Source: Melioribacter sp051488665 (lineage in GTDB: Bacteria > Bacteroidota > Ignavibacteria > Ignavibacteriales > Melioribacteraceae). From it: a stretch of 64,000 nt of DNA. Positions 25,794 through 35,011 of the stretch are shown piece by piece. The notes beneath the pieces are model-generated. The model was given only the letters and a program-made list of their open reading frames with translations. It was not told the DNA's origin and made no database searches. Made by a program: the position numbers and the translations under genes. The stretch is taken from contig NZ_JBPSEG010000004.1 of the NCBI RefSeq assembly GCF_051488665.1, positions 1 through 64,000 of the forward strand, read 5' to 3'. Positions within the stretch are counted from its first letter, which is position 1. Each line of letters begins with the position of its first letter.

Positions 25794-26537
25794 GTGGAAA
25801 TAATTTACGGCAGAAAACCTGTACTCGAAGCGATTAACGCCGGTGAAGAGATCGAAGTAATTTACGTTGCATACGGACAGCGCGGAGAAGCAATCAACCG
25901 GATATTTACAGCCGCTAAGAAGAACAATCTGAAAATAACTCAGCTCTCGTCGAAAAAATTCAAGCACTTTGCGGGCAATCTAAACGCTCAGGGCGTTATA
26001 GCTATTAAAAGCCTCTATAAATTTATCGACTACCGCGAGTTGATCGACGGCTCCTTTAAAAGCAAAGAGCCGCTTATACTAATCCTCGACACGTTACAGG
26101 ACACGCATAATCTCGGAGCCGTATTGAGAACGGCTGAGTGCGCGGGAGTAGACGGAGTGATTATAACTTCGAATAACAGCGCTCCGGTTAACGAGACTGT
26201 AGCAAAAATTTCAGCCGGGGCATTGTCGCATTTGAAAATTTCGAGAGCAGCAAATCTTATTCAGCCGATCAAATATCTGAAAGAAAAAGGATTCTGGATT
26301 GTAGGCGCTCATTTAACGGACAAGTCGGTAAATTACGACTCGGTTGATTATTCGGGTCCGATTGCTTTGATTATGGGAAACGAAGAAAAAGGGATACGCC
26401 GGCTCGTCGCAGAGGAATGCGATTTTCTCGTTCAAATTCCGATGAAAGGAAAAATCGATTCCTTAAACGTGTCGGTTGCAACGGGCGTAATCCTTTTTGA
26501 AATTAACCGCCAGCGCTCGACCAAACAGCCGGATTAA
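25794..26537 (+). CDS. rlmB: 23S rRNA (guanosine-2251-2'-O)-methyltransferase
   Basis: The 247-residue SpoU/TrmH-type protein starts with a GTG. An N-terminal substrate-binding domain (about 1-75) opens EIIYGRKPVLEAI. The knotted methyltransferase domain carries the three family motifs: HNLGAVLRTAECAGVD near 104, IALIMGNEEKGI near 190, and IPMKGKIDSLNVSVA near 218. It methylates the 23S rRNA P-loop. It closes the ptsN-hisS-orf-rlmB operon. Its stop overlaps the stop of convergent bshA by 4 bp. Confidence 0.93.
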   Translation: MEIIYGRKPVLEAINAGEEIEVIYVAYGQRGEAINRIFTAAKKNNLKITQLSSKKFKHFAGNLNAQGVIAIKSLYKFIDYRELIDGSFKSKEPLILILDTLQDTHNLGAVLRTAECAGVDGVIITSNNSAPVNETVAKISAGALSHLKISRAANLIQPIKYLKEKGFWIVGAHLTDKSVNYDSVDYSGPIALIMGNEEKGIRRLVAEECDFLVQIPMKGKIDSLNVSVATGVILFEINRQRSTKQPD

Positions 26538-27661
26538 CTGTTCAATACCTTTTCGTAATATTCAATATATTTCGGCACAATCAATTCTTTATCGAAATGT
26601 TGTACCGCTCTGTTTCTCGAATTTGTTGAAAATGTTTTATACTTTTTTTCGTTGGTGAGCAAATCGAGGACATATTTAGCCATTCTTTCTACGTCTCCAA
26701 TTTCCGCAATATATCCGGTTTCGTTATGCAAGATTAATTCCGGCAAGCCGCCTACAGACGAACTAACGACGGGCAGACCGCAAGCCATTGCTTCCAGAGC
26801 TGATAGTCCGAAACTTTCGGATTGAGAAGGCATCAAGAAGATGTCCGCAGCGTTTAGAATTTCGGGCAGGGCGTCCTGCTTGCCCAGGAAAATCACTTCT
26901 TTCTGAAGATTCAACTCCCTTGCCAGGCGTTCGCATTCCGAGCGTTCAGGACCGTCGCCTACGAGCAGCAATCTCGTCGGAATCTGCTTGTTTACTATAT
27001 CGAGTATCCGGATTGTGTCGGTCACTCTTTTAACGGCTCTGAAATTGGAAGTGTGAACCAATACTTTTTCGCCGTTGGGCGCAATATGTTTTCTGAATTC
27101 GCTGCCGTCCATCGGACGATATTTATTGATATCGATGAAATTATAGATAACCTCGATATCTTTTTCGATATTAAAATTAGTCAGAGTTTTTTCTTTTAGA
27201 AAGCGTGAAACCGCCGTTACTCCGTCGCTCTCTTCGATGCTGAATTTAACCAGAGGCATGAATGACGGCTCCAATCCCATCAAAGTAATATCCGTGCCGT
27301 GCAGCGTTGTGATGAATTTAATATCCCCATTCGATTTTTTTCTTATCTGTTTTGCGAGGTAAGCGCTTACCGCATGAGGGATGGCGTAATGAACGTGCAT
27401 TAAATCGAGATTTTCATACTCGATTACTTCGAGCATTTTACTCGTAAGCGAAATGCCGTAAAGCGAATGCTCGAACAACGGATAATTTGCCATTTCCACT
27501 TCGTGATAAAAAACATTTTCCACGAATCGATTCAAGCGATGCGGTATAGCATAACTAATAAAATGAACCTGATGACCTCTTGCAGCCAGAGCCAATCCCA
27601 ATTCCGTGGCAACTACTCCGCTGCCCCCGTACGTAGGATAGCATGTTATTCCGATTTTCAT
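26534..27661 (-). CDS. bshA: N-acetyl-glucosaminyl L-malate synthase (bacillithiol biosynthesis)
   Basis: I place the start at the ATG at 27661 (MKIGITCYPTYGGSG), because the longer frame adds a non-family extension. The 375-residue GT4 glycosyltransferase has the BshA-type start, a HVHYAIPHAVSAYL stretch near 92, TTLHGTDITLMG near 118, and the donor site ESFGLSALEAMACGLPVV near 285. It joins GlcNAc from UDP-GlcNAc to L-malate, the first step to the thiol bacillithiol, in the cytoplasm. bshB and bshC are not in the window. The assignment rests on overall similarity to BshA. Confidence 0.85.
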   Translation of the reverse strand: MKIGITCYPTYGGSGVVATELGLALAARGHQVHFISYAIPHRLNRFVENVFYHEVEMANYPLFEHSLYGISLTSKMLEVIEYENLDLMHVHYAIPHAVSAYLAKQIRKKSNGDIKFITTLHGTDITLMGLEPSFMPLVKFSIEESDGVTAVSRFLKEKTLTNFNIEKDIEVIYNFIDINKYRPMDGSEFRKHIAPNGEKVLVHTSNFRAVKRVTDTIRILDIVNKQIPTRLLLVGDGPERSECERLARELNLQKEVIFLGKQDALPEILNAADIFLMPSQSESFGLSALEAMACGLPVVSSSVGGLPELILHNETGYIAEIGDVERMAKYVLDLLTNEKKYKTFSTNSRNRAVQHFDKELIVPKYIEYYEKVLNS

Positions 27662-27746
27662 AATTTTTCTTCTAATTTTTTGTAACTTTTCATCATTCAA
27701 CAAATTCATGAATTAAACTGTTCACAATATATTAATTTTTAACGAT

Positions 27747-28610
27747 ATGAATATTGCATTGATCGGACATTCGATAATCGATTACGTTTCCCTTAAGGGA
27801 AAAGAATTCGTTAGACCGGGCGGAATCTACTATTCGGCGCTCGGTATGCTTTCTCAAATAAAACAAGGGGATAATATTTTTTTAATAACCGGAGTAGATA
27901 AAAATCAATTTTCGCTTTTTAATTCCCTATACGGCAAATTGCGCACGGACTATGTTTACAATTTATCCGATATGCCTTCGGTTCTGTTGATAACAGATAA
28001 AGAAGGAGAACGGGAGGAAATCTATAAAAATCTATCCGGGAAATTAAGCCTTCCCGAGATCGACTGGAACGACTTCGACGGTATTTTGATTAATATGATC
28101 ACCGGTTTTGATATCGACTACAATCAACTTGCGGATATAAAAAGAAATTTTAACGGACCCGTTTATTTCGACGTTCATACACTGGCGCGGGGAGTCGACA
28201 GCAGGAACAGGCGTTCCTTCAGATCCATCCCCGAAATCGACAAATGGCTGGCAAACATCGATATTTTGCAGTGCAACGAAAGCGAACTGAAAACCGTTTA
28301 CGATTACAGCGACCGGAAGGAAGCCGCCGAGGAAATAATGAAACACGGGGTTAAAATTGTTCTTATTACAAGAGGAAATTCCGGCTCCCAGCTTTTTTAT
28401 ATATCCGGCGACAGGACGGAAACGATTGAACTTAAAGCCGAAGACGTGGAAGAAGTAAACAAAATCGGGTGCGGCGACGTCTTTGGGTCGGTCTTCTTTT
28501 ATTCATATCTTTCGACCCGGGATTTGAATTATTCTCTGAAAAAAGCCAATTATTTTGCGGGTTTAACCGCGGCGGGAAAAATCGAAAATATTATTAAAGC
28601 GAAATTATGA
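27747..28610 (+). CDS. PfkB-family carbohydrate kinase
   Basis: The 287-residue protein has the ribokinase fold. The N-terminal GGIYYSALGM resembles the first PfkB signature. The second signature is NKIGCGDVFGS, with catalytic Asp244 and the anion hole GCGD. The substrate, a sugar or nucleoside, cannot be read from the sequence. It overlaps the next gene, an RfbD-like reductase, by 4 bp, so it may serve nucleotide-sugar metabolism. It diverges from bshA. Confidence 0.8.
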   Translation: MNIALIGHSIIDYVSLKGKEFVRPGGIYYSALGMLSQIKQGDNIFLITGVDKNQFSLFNSLYGKLRTDYVYNLSDMPSVLLITDKEGEREEIYKNLSGKLSLPEIDWNDFDGILINMITGFDIDYNQLADIKRNFNGPVYFDVHTLARGVDSRNRRSFRSIPEIDKWLANIDILQCNESELKTVYDYSDRKEAAEEIMKHGVKIVLITRGNSGSQLFYISGDRTETIELKAEDVEEVNKIGCGDVFGSVFFYSYLSTRDLNYSLKKANYFAGLTAAGKIENIIKAKL

Positions 28611-29509
28611 TTAAAACGAGAATATTGGTCATAGGATCGAACGGGATGCTCGGACGACGTCTTGCGAAATATTACGCTTCCAAACAGGATAAATACGAAC
28701 TGTTGTGCGCTTCGATCGAAAAGACTTCGGCAATAAAATCAGTTCCTTATAAATCCGTCGATATCACCGACAAGAACAGCGTAAAGAATATTACGCTCGA
28801 TTTCTTCCCCGACTTTGTAATTAACGCAGCCGCATATACGAACGTGGACAAAGCCGAAACCGAACGGGAACAGGCATGGAAATTAAACGTAACCGGAGTG
28901 GAAAATCTGGCTTTTTATTCGTGGACTATCGACGCTCATCTTATACATATTTCTACGGATTATATTTTCGACGGCAAGAACGGTCCTTATACCGAAACCG
29001 ATCGTCCGTCGCCTATCAGTTATTACGGCAGGACAAAGCTTGCCGCCGAAAATTCTATCCGCGCAAACGGAGTAAGATATACCATACTCAGAACAAACGT
29101 GCTCTATGGTCCCGCGAAAGAAGGCAAACCCGACTTTGTCAAATGGGTTATAAATTCTTTGAAAGAAAACAAAGCAATTAACATTGTAACGGATCAATAC
29201 AACAATCCGACTTTTACAGACGACCTTGTGGACGCAATCGCCAGAACAATCGAGTTCAGAAAGGAAGGAATTTATAACATCGGCGGCAAGGAAATCCTTT
29301 CGCGTTACGAATTTACGCAGAGAATAGCGGACTATTTCAAACTCGACAAAAAGTTGATACGACCCGTACTTACGAAGGACTTAAAACAGCCGGCGCCCAG
29401 ACCTCTGAAATCGGGATTGATTATTCTCAAAGCTTCGACGGAATTAGGATATCAACCGCGTTCTATCGAAGAAACTTTTGCAATCATTAAATCGGAATTG
29501 GATTTATAG
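28607..29509 (+). CDS. rfbD: dTDP-4-dehydrorhamnose reductase-like SDR
   Basis: The 300-residue extended SDR has the cofactor loop GSNGMLGRRL (9-18), the SDR tyrosine and lysine in ISYYGRTKLAAE (about 144), and ISTDYIFDGKNGPYTE near 118. These are typical of RfbD. It would reduce dTDP-4-keto-rhamnose to dTDP-rhamnose. The rfbC gene is 9 kb upstream, so the assignment fits, but other RfbD-like sugar reductases are possible. It is coupled to the PfkB kinase. Confidence 0.75.
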   Translation: MIKTRILVIGSNGMLGRRLAKYYASKQDKYELLCASIEKTSAIKSVPYKSVDITDKNSVKNITLDFFPDFVINAAAYTNVDKAETEREQAWKLNVTGVENLAFYSWTIDAHLIHISTDYIFDGKNGPYTETDRPSPISYYGRTKLAAENSIRANGVRYTILRTNVLYGPAKEGKPDFVKWVINSLKENKAINIVTDQYNNPTFTDDLVDAIARTIEFRKEGIYNIGGKEILSRYEFTQRIADYFKLDKKLIRPVLTKDLKQPAPRPLKSGLIILKASTELGYQPRSIEETFAIIKSELDL

Positions 29510-29577
29510 CGCAGCCATTTTCTCTTTAAATTTTATACTTTCTTTCATAGATTTACTTTCAAATTAAGGGGGCTATT

Positions 29578-32115
29578 ATGAAAGTAAAAGTTTCGTTTTT
29601 AATTTTATTTTTGATTCCGTTTCTTTTATCGGCTCAAAATTTCAGTTTGCAGAGTTACAAGGAATTTTTGAACTCAAATCTTAATATGCCGCCGGACAAA
29701 CTCTACTCTCTTTTTGACGCCGGTAAATTCAAGGGATCGATCGGCGACAACATCGACGAGGCGAAATATTTCGATTCGATAAAAATCAAGTACGAACTTA
29801 CCGAAGACGAAATCGAGCTGCTCAGAAAAAACGGTTTTGTAGTTACGGAAAGAATCAGCGGCGCCGACTTTCTGCATCTTTATCTCGACCTTTATAAAAA
29901 CGACATACCCGCGATTGTAACTACGGACGCTATCTTAAATGCGTTTCACCTTTCGTACGACGTCATCCTGAAACAAGTGGAGATAGAATCGATAATTCCC
30001 AAACTCAAAGTTTTGTTAAAAGGGATGCACGGGGCTTTGCCCCAATTGAAATCGAAGTACGGCTCTTTTCCTGAACTCGTTCCGATGTTAAAAGACGCGG
30101 AAGTTTATACTGCTACGGCTCTAAAATTATTGGGAGAAAATTACGAACTTATTTATCAGGACAATAAAAAAACTCTGGATGAATTATCCGGACTGATAGA
30201 TAATCTTAGCGCCGCCGGTTATCCGCTCTTTTCTTCCCAAGAAAGAAAAATCGATTTTTCGCAATTTAAGGTGCGGGGTCATTACGAAGATACATACTAT
30301 CCCGAACTGGCTTCCTACTTTAAGACGATGATCTGGCTCGGCAGAACCGAGCTCTATCTTATTCCTCCGGAAGAGGCGGCAGACACTGTTGCAAAAGAAA
30401 ACGTACAAAGACAGATTATCGACGCCTTTTTAATATCCGAATTGATTGAGACTGCGGGAGTTTATGACGAATACGCGTCGATTGATAATTTATTGAAAGC
30501 GTTTGTAGGCGAGCAGGATAACGTTACGCTTGAAGAATTAAGGGAAGTATTTAACGAAGCTCGAATTCTGTCGGCTGTCGATTTAATCGATACGAACAAA
30601 GTAAATGAATTTCAGAATATTCTTTCTACCAAGCCTTACGCCGATCAAAAAATACTTTCTCAAATATTGATGAGCGATCCGATGTCGCCCGATCAGATAA
30701 AGCCGGCTTCAGCTTTCCTGCTTTGCGGGCAGAGATTTGTAATCGATTCGTACATAACAAACAACGTTACCTTCGACAGGATTCTTTACAACAACGAAAA
30801 GATCCGCAGGATGCTCCCTTCGCTGCTCGACGTTATGTTCGCGCTCGGAAATTCGGCGGCTGCCCAGTTGTTAAAAGAAGAACTGGAACGGTATCATTAC
30901 TCCGCCAACATAGCTTCCCTGAGATATTTGATCGATTCGTACACGGACGAATTCTGGAACAGTTCGATTTATAATTCATGGCTTAACTCGATACGAAGTT
31001 TGAATCCGCCGGAAGACAGGTCGGGTTTTCCGGAATTTATGCAAACCACAGCATGGTGGCAGCAAAAATTAAACACTCAGCTTTCGGCATGGACGGAACT
31101 CCGCCACGACAATCTGCTCTATGCAAAACAATCGTATTCCGGCGGTGTTGTATGTTCGTTCCCGCAAGGCTACGTCGAACCGTTCCCTCAATTCTATGCA
31201 AGAATGAAAACGCTTGCGGAAAATACTTATGCCAAATTCGAAAGTATAGCCGGCGAAAATGAATCTCTGAAAAATTATTTTACGTTTTTCGGCAGCGTGA
31301 TGGATACACTGAAAACTATAGCCGAGAAAGAATTGAATTCGTCGCCTTTAAATGAGAATGAGATCAGATTCCTCAAAAATCTGCTGTACGAAAATATGGT
31401 GGGCTGCGCTCCGGTATTTAACGGCTGGTATTATCACTTGATTTACAAAAGTCCGTACGGCAGCCGCGAAGAAGCTCCCGATTTAATTGCCGCCGATTAT
31501 CACACAAGTCCGACAGACGAATTGGGTAATATGGTAGGCTGGGTAAAACATGCCGGCACCGGAAAAAGGAATCTGTTGATTGTCGCAGCCGAGCATCCGA
31601 ACGAAGGATTAACTGTTTTTGCAGGACCTGTCAACTCATATTACGAATACGTTACCAACGGTTTTTATCGAATAAGCGATTCGGAATGGCGGGAAGAATA
31701 TCTGAACAAAGCGCAAAGACCGGAATGGGCAAACGTTTATCTTGCCGACTCAAACGGAAGAAAAATGCCGTCGGGCGCGCAACTGATTACAAGCGTTGAA
31801 AGATACGAAAACGAAAACGGTATAATCCCGACAGAGATTTACGCCCGGAATTTCCCGAATCCGTTCAACATAAGCACAATAATAAACTTTTCCGTTCCTG
31901 CATCGTTAACGGGTTCTTACGTGAAACTGAACATCTACAATATTAACGGAGAGCTTATTAAGACGCTCGTGGACGAAGAACTTCAGGCGGGGAATTACTC
32001 GACGCAATGGAACGGCACGAACCAAAACGGAAGAACCGTTTCAAGCGGAATTTATTTCTACGAAGTCCGCGTCGGAAATTTAAGCAAAGTCGGGAAAATG
32101 AATTTATTGAAATAA
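29578..32115 (+). CDS. DUF3160 secreted protein with C-terminal sorting domain
   Basis: The 845-residue protein has a signal peptide ending SAQ (about 1-20). A large DUF3160-type helical region (about 70-720) contains IVTTDAILNAFHLSYD near 116. A C-terminal module of about 85 residues starts with NFPNPFNISTIINFS, passes GELIKTLVDEELQAGNYS and ends with YFYEVRVGNLSKVGKM. That module is the type IX (Por) secretion sorting/FlgD-like Ig domain widespread in Ignavibacteria and relatives. The cargo domain has no known enzymatic role. A GGGGG site precedes the ATG. Confidence 0.85.
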   Translation: MKVKVSFLILFLIPFLLSAQNFSLQSYKEFLNSNLNMPPDKLYSLFDAGKFKGSIGDNIDEAKYFDSIKIKYELTEDEIELLRKNGFVVTERISGADFLHLYLDLYKNDIPAIVTTDAILNAFHLSYDVILKQVEIESIIPKLKVLLKGMHGALPQLKSKYGSFPELVPMLKDAEVYTATALKLLGENYELIYQDNKKTLDELSGLIDNLSAAGYPLFSSQERKIDFSQFKVRGHYEDTYYPELASYFKTMIWLGRTELYLIPPEEAADTVAKENVQRQIIDAFLISELIETAGVYDEYASIDNLLKAFVGEQDNVTLEELREVFNEARILSAVDLIDTNKVNEFQNILSTKPYADQKILSQILMSDPMSPDQIKPASAFLLCGQRFVIDSYITNNVTFDRILYNNEKIRRMLPSLLDVMFALGNSAAAQLLKEELERYHYSANIASLRYLIDSYTDEFWNSSIYNSWLNSIRSLNPPEDRSGFPEFMQTTAWWQQKLNTQLSAWTELRHDNLLYAKQSYSGGVVCSFPQGYVEPFPQFYARMKTLAENTYAKFESIAGENESLKNYFTFFGSVMDTLKTIAEKELNSSPLNENEIRFLKNLLYENMVGCAPVFNGWYYHLIYKSPYGSREEAPDLIAADYHTSPTDELGNMVGWVKHAGTGKRNLLIVAAEHPNEGLTVFAGPVNSYYEYVTNGFYRISDSEWREEYLNKAQRPEWANVYLADSNGRKMPSGAQLITSVERYENENGIIPTEIYARNFPNPFNISTIINFSVPASLTGSYVKLNIYNINGELIKTLVDEELQAGNYSTQWNGTNQNGRTVSSGIYFYEVRVGNLSKVGKMNLLK

Positions 32116-32137
32116 CATATCGTTTAGAACAACGTTT

Positions 32138-32153
32138 TATGATTCATATCATA
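32138..32153. promoter_or_regulatory. Short palindrome between DUF3160 gene and small ORF
   Basis: TATGAT and ATCATA form a perfect 6-bp inverted repeat with a 4-nt centre. It may be an operator or just AT-rich symmetry. Confidence 0.3.
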
Positions 32154-32208
32154 GAATAGTAAAATAATATTTATTAATTTTACGGTTAGAACTATAAAAT
32201 TATGAAAT

Positions 32209-32382
32209 ATGGAATTCCAAAACTGGTCTATCGACAAAGGGGATTATAAAAGAGATAAAACAGCCACGTGGAGTTATCAGAAGAAACTTATCAGAAGACG
32301 GCGAATAAAAAAAATATTACTGTTAATTCTTTATATAACAATCCTCACATTTGCGACATACATAGTAGTAGAAGGTTTATGA
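32209..32382 (+). CDS. 57-residue single-helix membrane protein
   Basis: An ATG at 32209 opens a 57-codon frame ending at a TGA at 32380-32382. The product starts MEFQNWSIDKGDYKRDK, is strongly basic around 25-35, and ends with one membrane helix (LLLILYITILTFATYIVV). The positive-inside pattern and the helix suggest a real small membrane protein. Its end overlaps the end of the convergent lptB gene by 6 bp. I recognise no family. Confidence 0.5.
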   Translation: MEFQNWSIDKGDYKRDKTATWSYQKKLIRRRRIKKILLLILYITILTFATYIVVEGL

Positions 32383-33108
32383 GTAGCGGTCGAGTCTGAA
32401 TTTTTCGCCGAGATAAAGTTTGCGCACTTCTTCGTCCTCGGCGAGATCGTGAGCCGTGCCTTCCTTAAATATTTTTCCGTTAATTAAAATATAGGCGCGG
32501 TCTACAATACTCAACGTTTCATGAACATTATGGTCGGTTATTAAAATACCGATTCCTTTGTGTTTGAGGTTGGCGACTATATTCATGATATCTTCTACGG
32601 CAATCGGATCTACGCCGGCGAAAGGTTCGTCGAGCAATATAAATTTCGGATTAGTAGCCAATGCCCTTGCAATTTCGGTTCTTCTTCTTTCGCCCCCGCT
32701 AAGCTGAAATCCCAAACTTTTCCGTACGTGTTTGATTCCGAGTTCGTCCAGCAAGGATTCGAGTCTCTCTTCCCTTTCGGATTTGCCAATATCGATCATT
32801 TGAAGAATCGCCATAATATTGTCTTCGACGCTCAATCTTCTGAAAACCGAAGCTTCCTGCGGCAGATAGCCGATTCCCATTTTAGCTCTTTTGTACATCG
32901 GCTCTTCGGTAATTTCATTGTTGTCGATAAATACTCTTCCGCCGTTTGGTTTAATCATTCCGACAACCATATAGAAAGTAGTTGTTTTACCCGCGCCGTT
33001 CGGTCCCAAAAGCCCTACCACTTCTCCCTGCTCCACGGATATCGAAACCCCGTTTACGACGGTTCTTTTTTTATAAATTTTTTTCAGGTTTTCGCCGCTT
33101 AATTTCAT
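32377..33108 (-). CDS. lptB: LPS transport ATP-binding protein LptB
   Basis: The frame reaches a TTG at 33120, but the ATG at 33108, directly after the OstA-like stop, gives the family start MKLSGENLKKIY. The 243-residue ABC ATPase has Walker A GPNGAGKTT (35-43), a Q-loop, signature SGGERRR near 140, Walker B with LLDEPFAGVDP near 160, and the H-loop TDHNV. The GVDPIAV and GYLPQEASVFRRLSVEDN motifs are typical of LptB. It powers extraction of LPS from the inner membrane with LptF/G, which are not in this window. It is the last gene of the long minus-strand run. Confidence 0.93.
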   Translation of the reverse strand: MKLSGENLKKIYKKRTVVNGVSISVEQGEVVGLLGPNGAGKTTTFYMVVGMIKPNGGRVFIDNNEITEEPMYKRAKMGIGYLPQEASVFRRLSVEDNIMAILQMIDIGKSEREERLESLLDELGIKHVRKSLGFQLSGGERRRTEIARALATNPKFILLDEPFAGVDPIAVEDIMNIVANLKHKGIGILITDHNVHETLSIVDRAYILINGKIFKEGTAHDLAEDEEVRKLYLGEKFRLDRYS

Positions 33109-33109
33109 T

Positions 33110-34474
33110 TTATTTTCCAAGTGTTCGGTTTCTTATAAACTCGTCTTTAACCGGCCGGTTTTTAATAAGAATAAAATCGGGCAAAGTAAAATCGAGTTCT
33201 TTTTCTGAGACAAGATTTTCCGGATAATATTCGCTTGCCGGTTTTCCGAAAAGTTTCACTTTGTCGACTTTATTGTTCTCGAAATAAATCTCCGCATTTT
33301 GCGCGCTCGATTTTATCAATCCGTTCGGTTTATCTTCTTCGTAAAGGTAATAAATACTGAGCATTTTTCCAGTTACTACCGTTTTAATCAGTTTGCCGTC
33401 ATCAAAAAACATTTCGAATTCCGCGCCCGAAATCTGGTCGTACCGATTAGGGTAGTCGGGATTCCAGGTAACTATAAGGGCGTTTAAAGTTGTTTCGGCG
33501 TCCGATTTGATTATCATTCGTTCAAGTTTATTATCATTAGTAATAATATCGATAGTGTCGCCGAGTATTTGAGTTTCCTCGTTCCATATAACAGGCGGCA
33601 TTCGATCGTTCGGCAATTTGTATGTGTGAATTCTGTTTTCATTCCTGTAAAAAATCGAATAATTATTGACCGATGCAAATTCTCCCTTGAGCATTCTTAC
33701 CGAGTCGGCGCAAACCAGGCGGTTTGTGGAATCCGAAAAGGATTTCATAATTCCCGCTTTCACAAACAAAGTGTCGGTCTCGCCTGAGTCGAGCGTGTCG
33801 ATTTTCATCAGGAATGCGTTCCCAGTTACTTTCGAATAATCTTTTTTGTTTTCAAGATAATCGCCTTTGATCAGCGTCCCGTTTTTCAAATCGTTGACGC
33901 TTACGTTATTATAAGCGAACGCAGCATTCTCTTCTCTGTAATTAATCAAACTGTCAGCCGAGATTATAAACGCAGTGTCCGTTGCCGTAACGCCGCCTGC
34001 GGCGACAGCTTTATCGCTGTCGTCGTAATAATAGAAACGATCGGCTTTTAATGTAGAGACCGAGTCGCGTATAACCACATTGCCGTAAAAAAAAGCTCTT
34101 TTCTCGTCGTAGTAATAATAGCCGTTATCGGCTGTCAATCTGATATGCCCGTCTGTGTAATCGATTCCGTTATTCGAAAAACTTACTCGCGTGTCGTCGT
34201 AATAAAATCCACGGGACGTTTTAATTACAATACTGTCCTGGACGGCAACTACATTTCCGATTAACTCCGCTCTGTTTTTTGTAATATATTGAATTGCGGT
34301 ATCGCATCTAATAACAACGTCGTCCTGATACATCACTACGTTGCCGCGCACTTCGCGTATAGTTTCGCCGTCGATTCTTTTGCCGATCAGACTGTCGCCT
34401 TCTACGCGCAGCATTTTGCCCTGTCCGAAGCCCGCAACGGCTGTTAATAATATTATAAAGAATATTTTCTTCAC
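33110..34474 (-). CDS. OstA/LptA-like periplasmic LPS-transport protein
   Basis: The 454-residue protein has a signal peptide (about 1-18, GTG start). Repeated beta-jellyroll strands characteristic of OstA/LptA follow: EVRGNVVMYQDDVVIRCDTA, AELIGNVVAVQDS, FFYGNVVIRDS and IKGDYLENKKDYSKVTG. It is much longer than the roughly 180-residue E. coli LptA and resembles the long OstA-like proteins of Bacteroidota, which may bridge more of the periplasm. It lies between lptC and lptB, in the expected order. Its start is 3 bp after the lptC stop. Confidence 0.85.
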   Translation of the reverse strand: MKKIFFIILLTAVAGFGQGKMLRVEGDSLIGKRIDGETIREVRGNVVMYQDDVVIRCDTAIQYITKNRAELIGNVVAVQDSIVIKTSRGFYYDDTRVSFSNNGIDYTDGHIRLTADNGYYYYDEKRAFFYGNVVIRDSVSTLKADRFYYYDDSDKAVAAGGVTATDTAFIISADSLINYREENAAFAYNNVSVNDLKNGTLIKGDYLENKKDYSKVTGNAFLMKIDTLDSGETDTLFVKAGIMKSFSDSTNRLVCADSVRMLKGEFASVNNYSIFYRNENRIHTYKLPNDRMPPVIWNEETQILGDTIDIITNDNKLERMIIKSDAETTLNALIVTWNPDYPNRYDQISGAEFEMFFDDGKLIKTVVTGKMLSIYYLYEEDKPNGLIKSSAQNAEIYFENNKVDKVKLFGKPASEYYPENLVSEKELDFTLPDFILIKNRPVKDEFIRNRTLGK

Positions 34475-34477
34475 AGA

Positions 34478-35011
34478 TTATTCCCGGTTATTCAGAGTTG
34501 CCGAATATGTAATCTTGAAAATCACGTAATTAGTCATCTGCTGGTCGGACAGGAAACCGTAACCTTCAATAATCTCGTCTTTCGATTTAATAGACACAAA
34601 CTTATCGGTAAGAATTTTCCTGTCGGAATTTCTCCACATCAGTTCGCTCGTTTTAAGCGTCGTTCCGCTGTCGTTAACAGCGAACACACTGTCGTAAGCG
34701 AACATATCCATGGTTCTGTCGTCTACTTTGCCTCTGAGAGAAGTAAGCGTGGTTGTTTTTTTATTATTGTCATAAAAATCGATTTTTACGCCGTCGAGAA
34801 GCGTAACTCTCTTTTCGTCAAATTTTCGCAGATGGTCGGCGTATAAAATTGCTTTCAAAACCCCGTCGTTGCTGAATATAATTTTAGAATTCCAGCTTTC
34901 GTGAGCCGGAATTTCACCTTCGGCGGGAGCGTCGGCGACAACCGGTTTTACGTTGTCGCCGGTACATGCCGAAATTATTACTACCGGTATTATCAGGAAC
35001 AAAAATCTCAT
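34478..35011 (-). CDS. lptC: LptC-like lipoprotein
   Basis: The 177-residue protein starts with a lipobox ISAC (Cys16), then a short linker and a single LptC-type beta-jellyroll (about 45-165). WNSKIIFSNDGVLKAILYADHL and VTLLDGVKIDFYDN are the family landmarks. LptC normally receives LPS from LptB2FG and passes it to LptA. Here it is predicted to be lipid-anchored instead of having a transmembrane helix, as in other Bacteroidota. It overlaps kdsD by 4 bp. Confidence 0.85.
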   Translation of the reverse strand: MRFLFLIIPVVIISACTGDNVKPVVADAPAEGEIPAHESWNSKIIFSNDGVLKAILYADHLRKFDEKRVTLLDGVKIDFYDNNKKTTTLTSLRGKVDDRTMDMFAYDSVFAVNDSGTTLKTSELMWRNSDRKILTDKFVSIKSKDEIIEGYGFLSDQQMTNYVIFKITYSATLNNRE

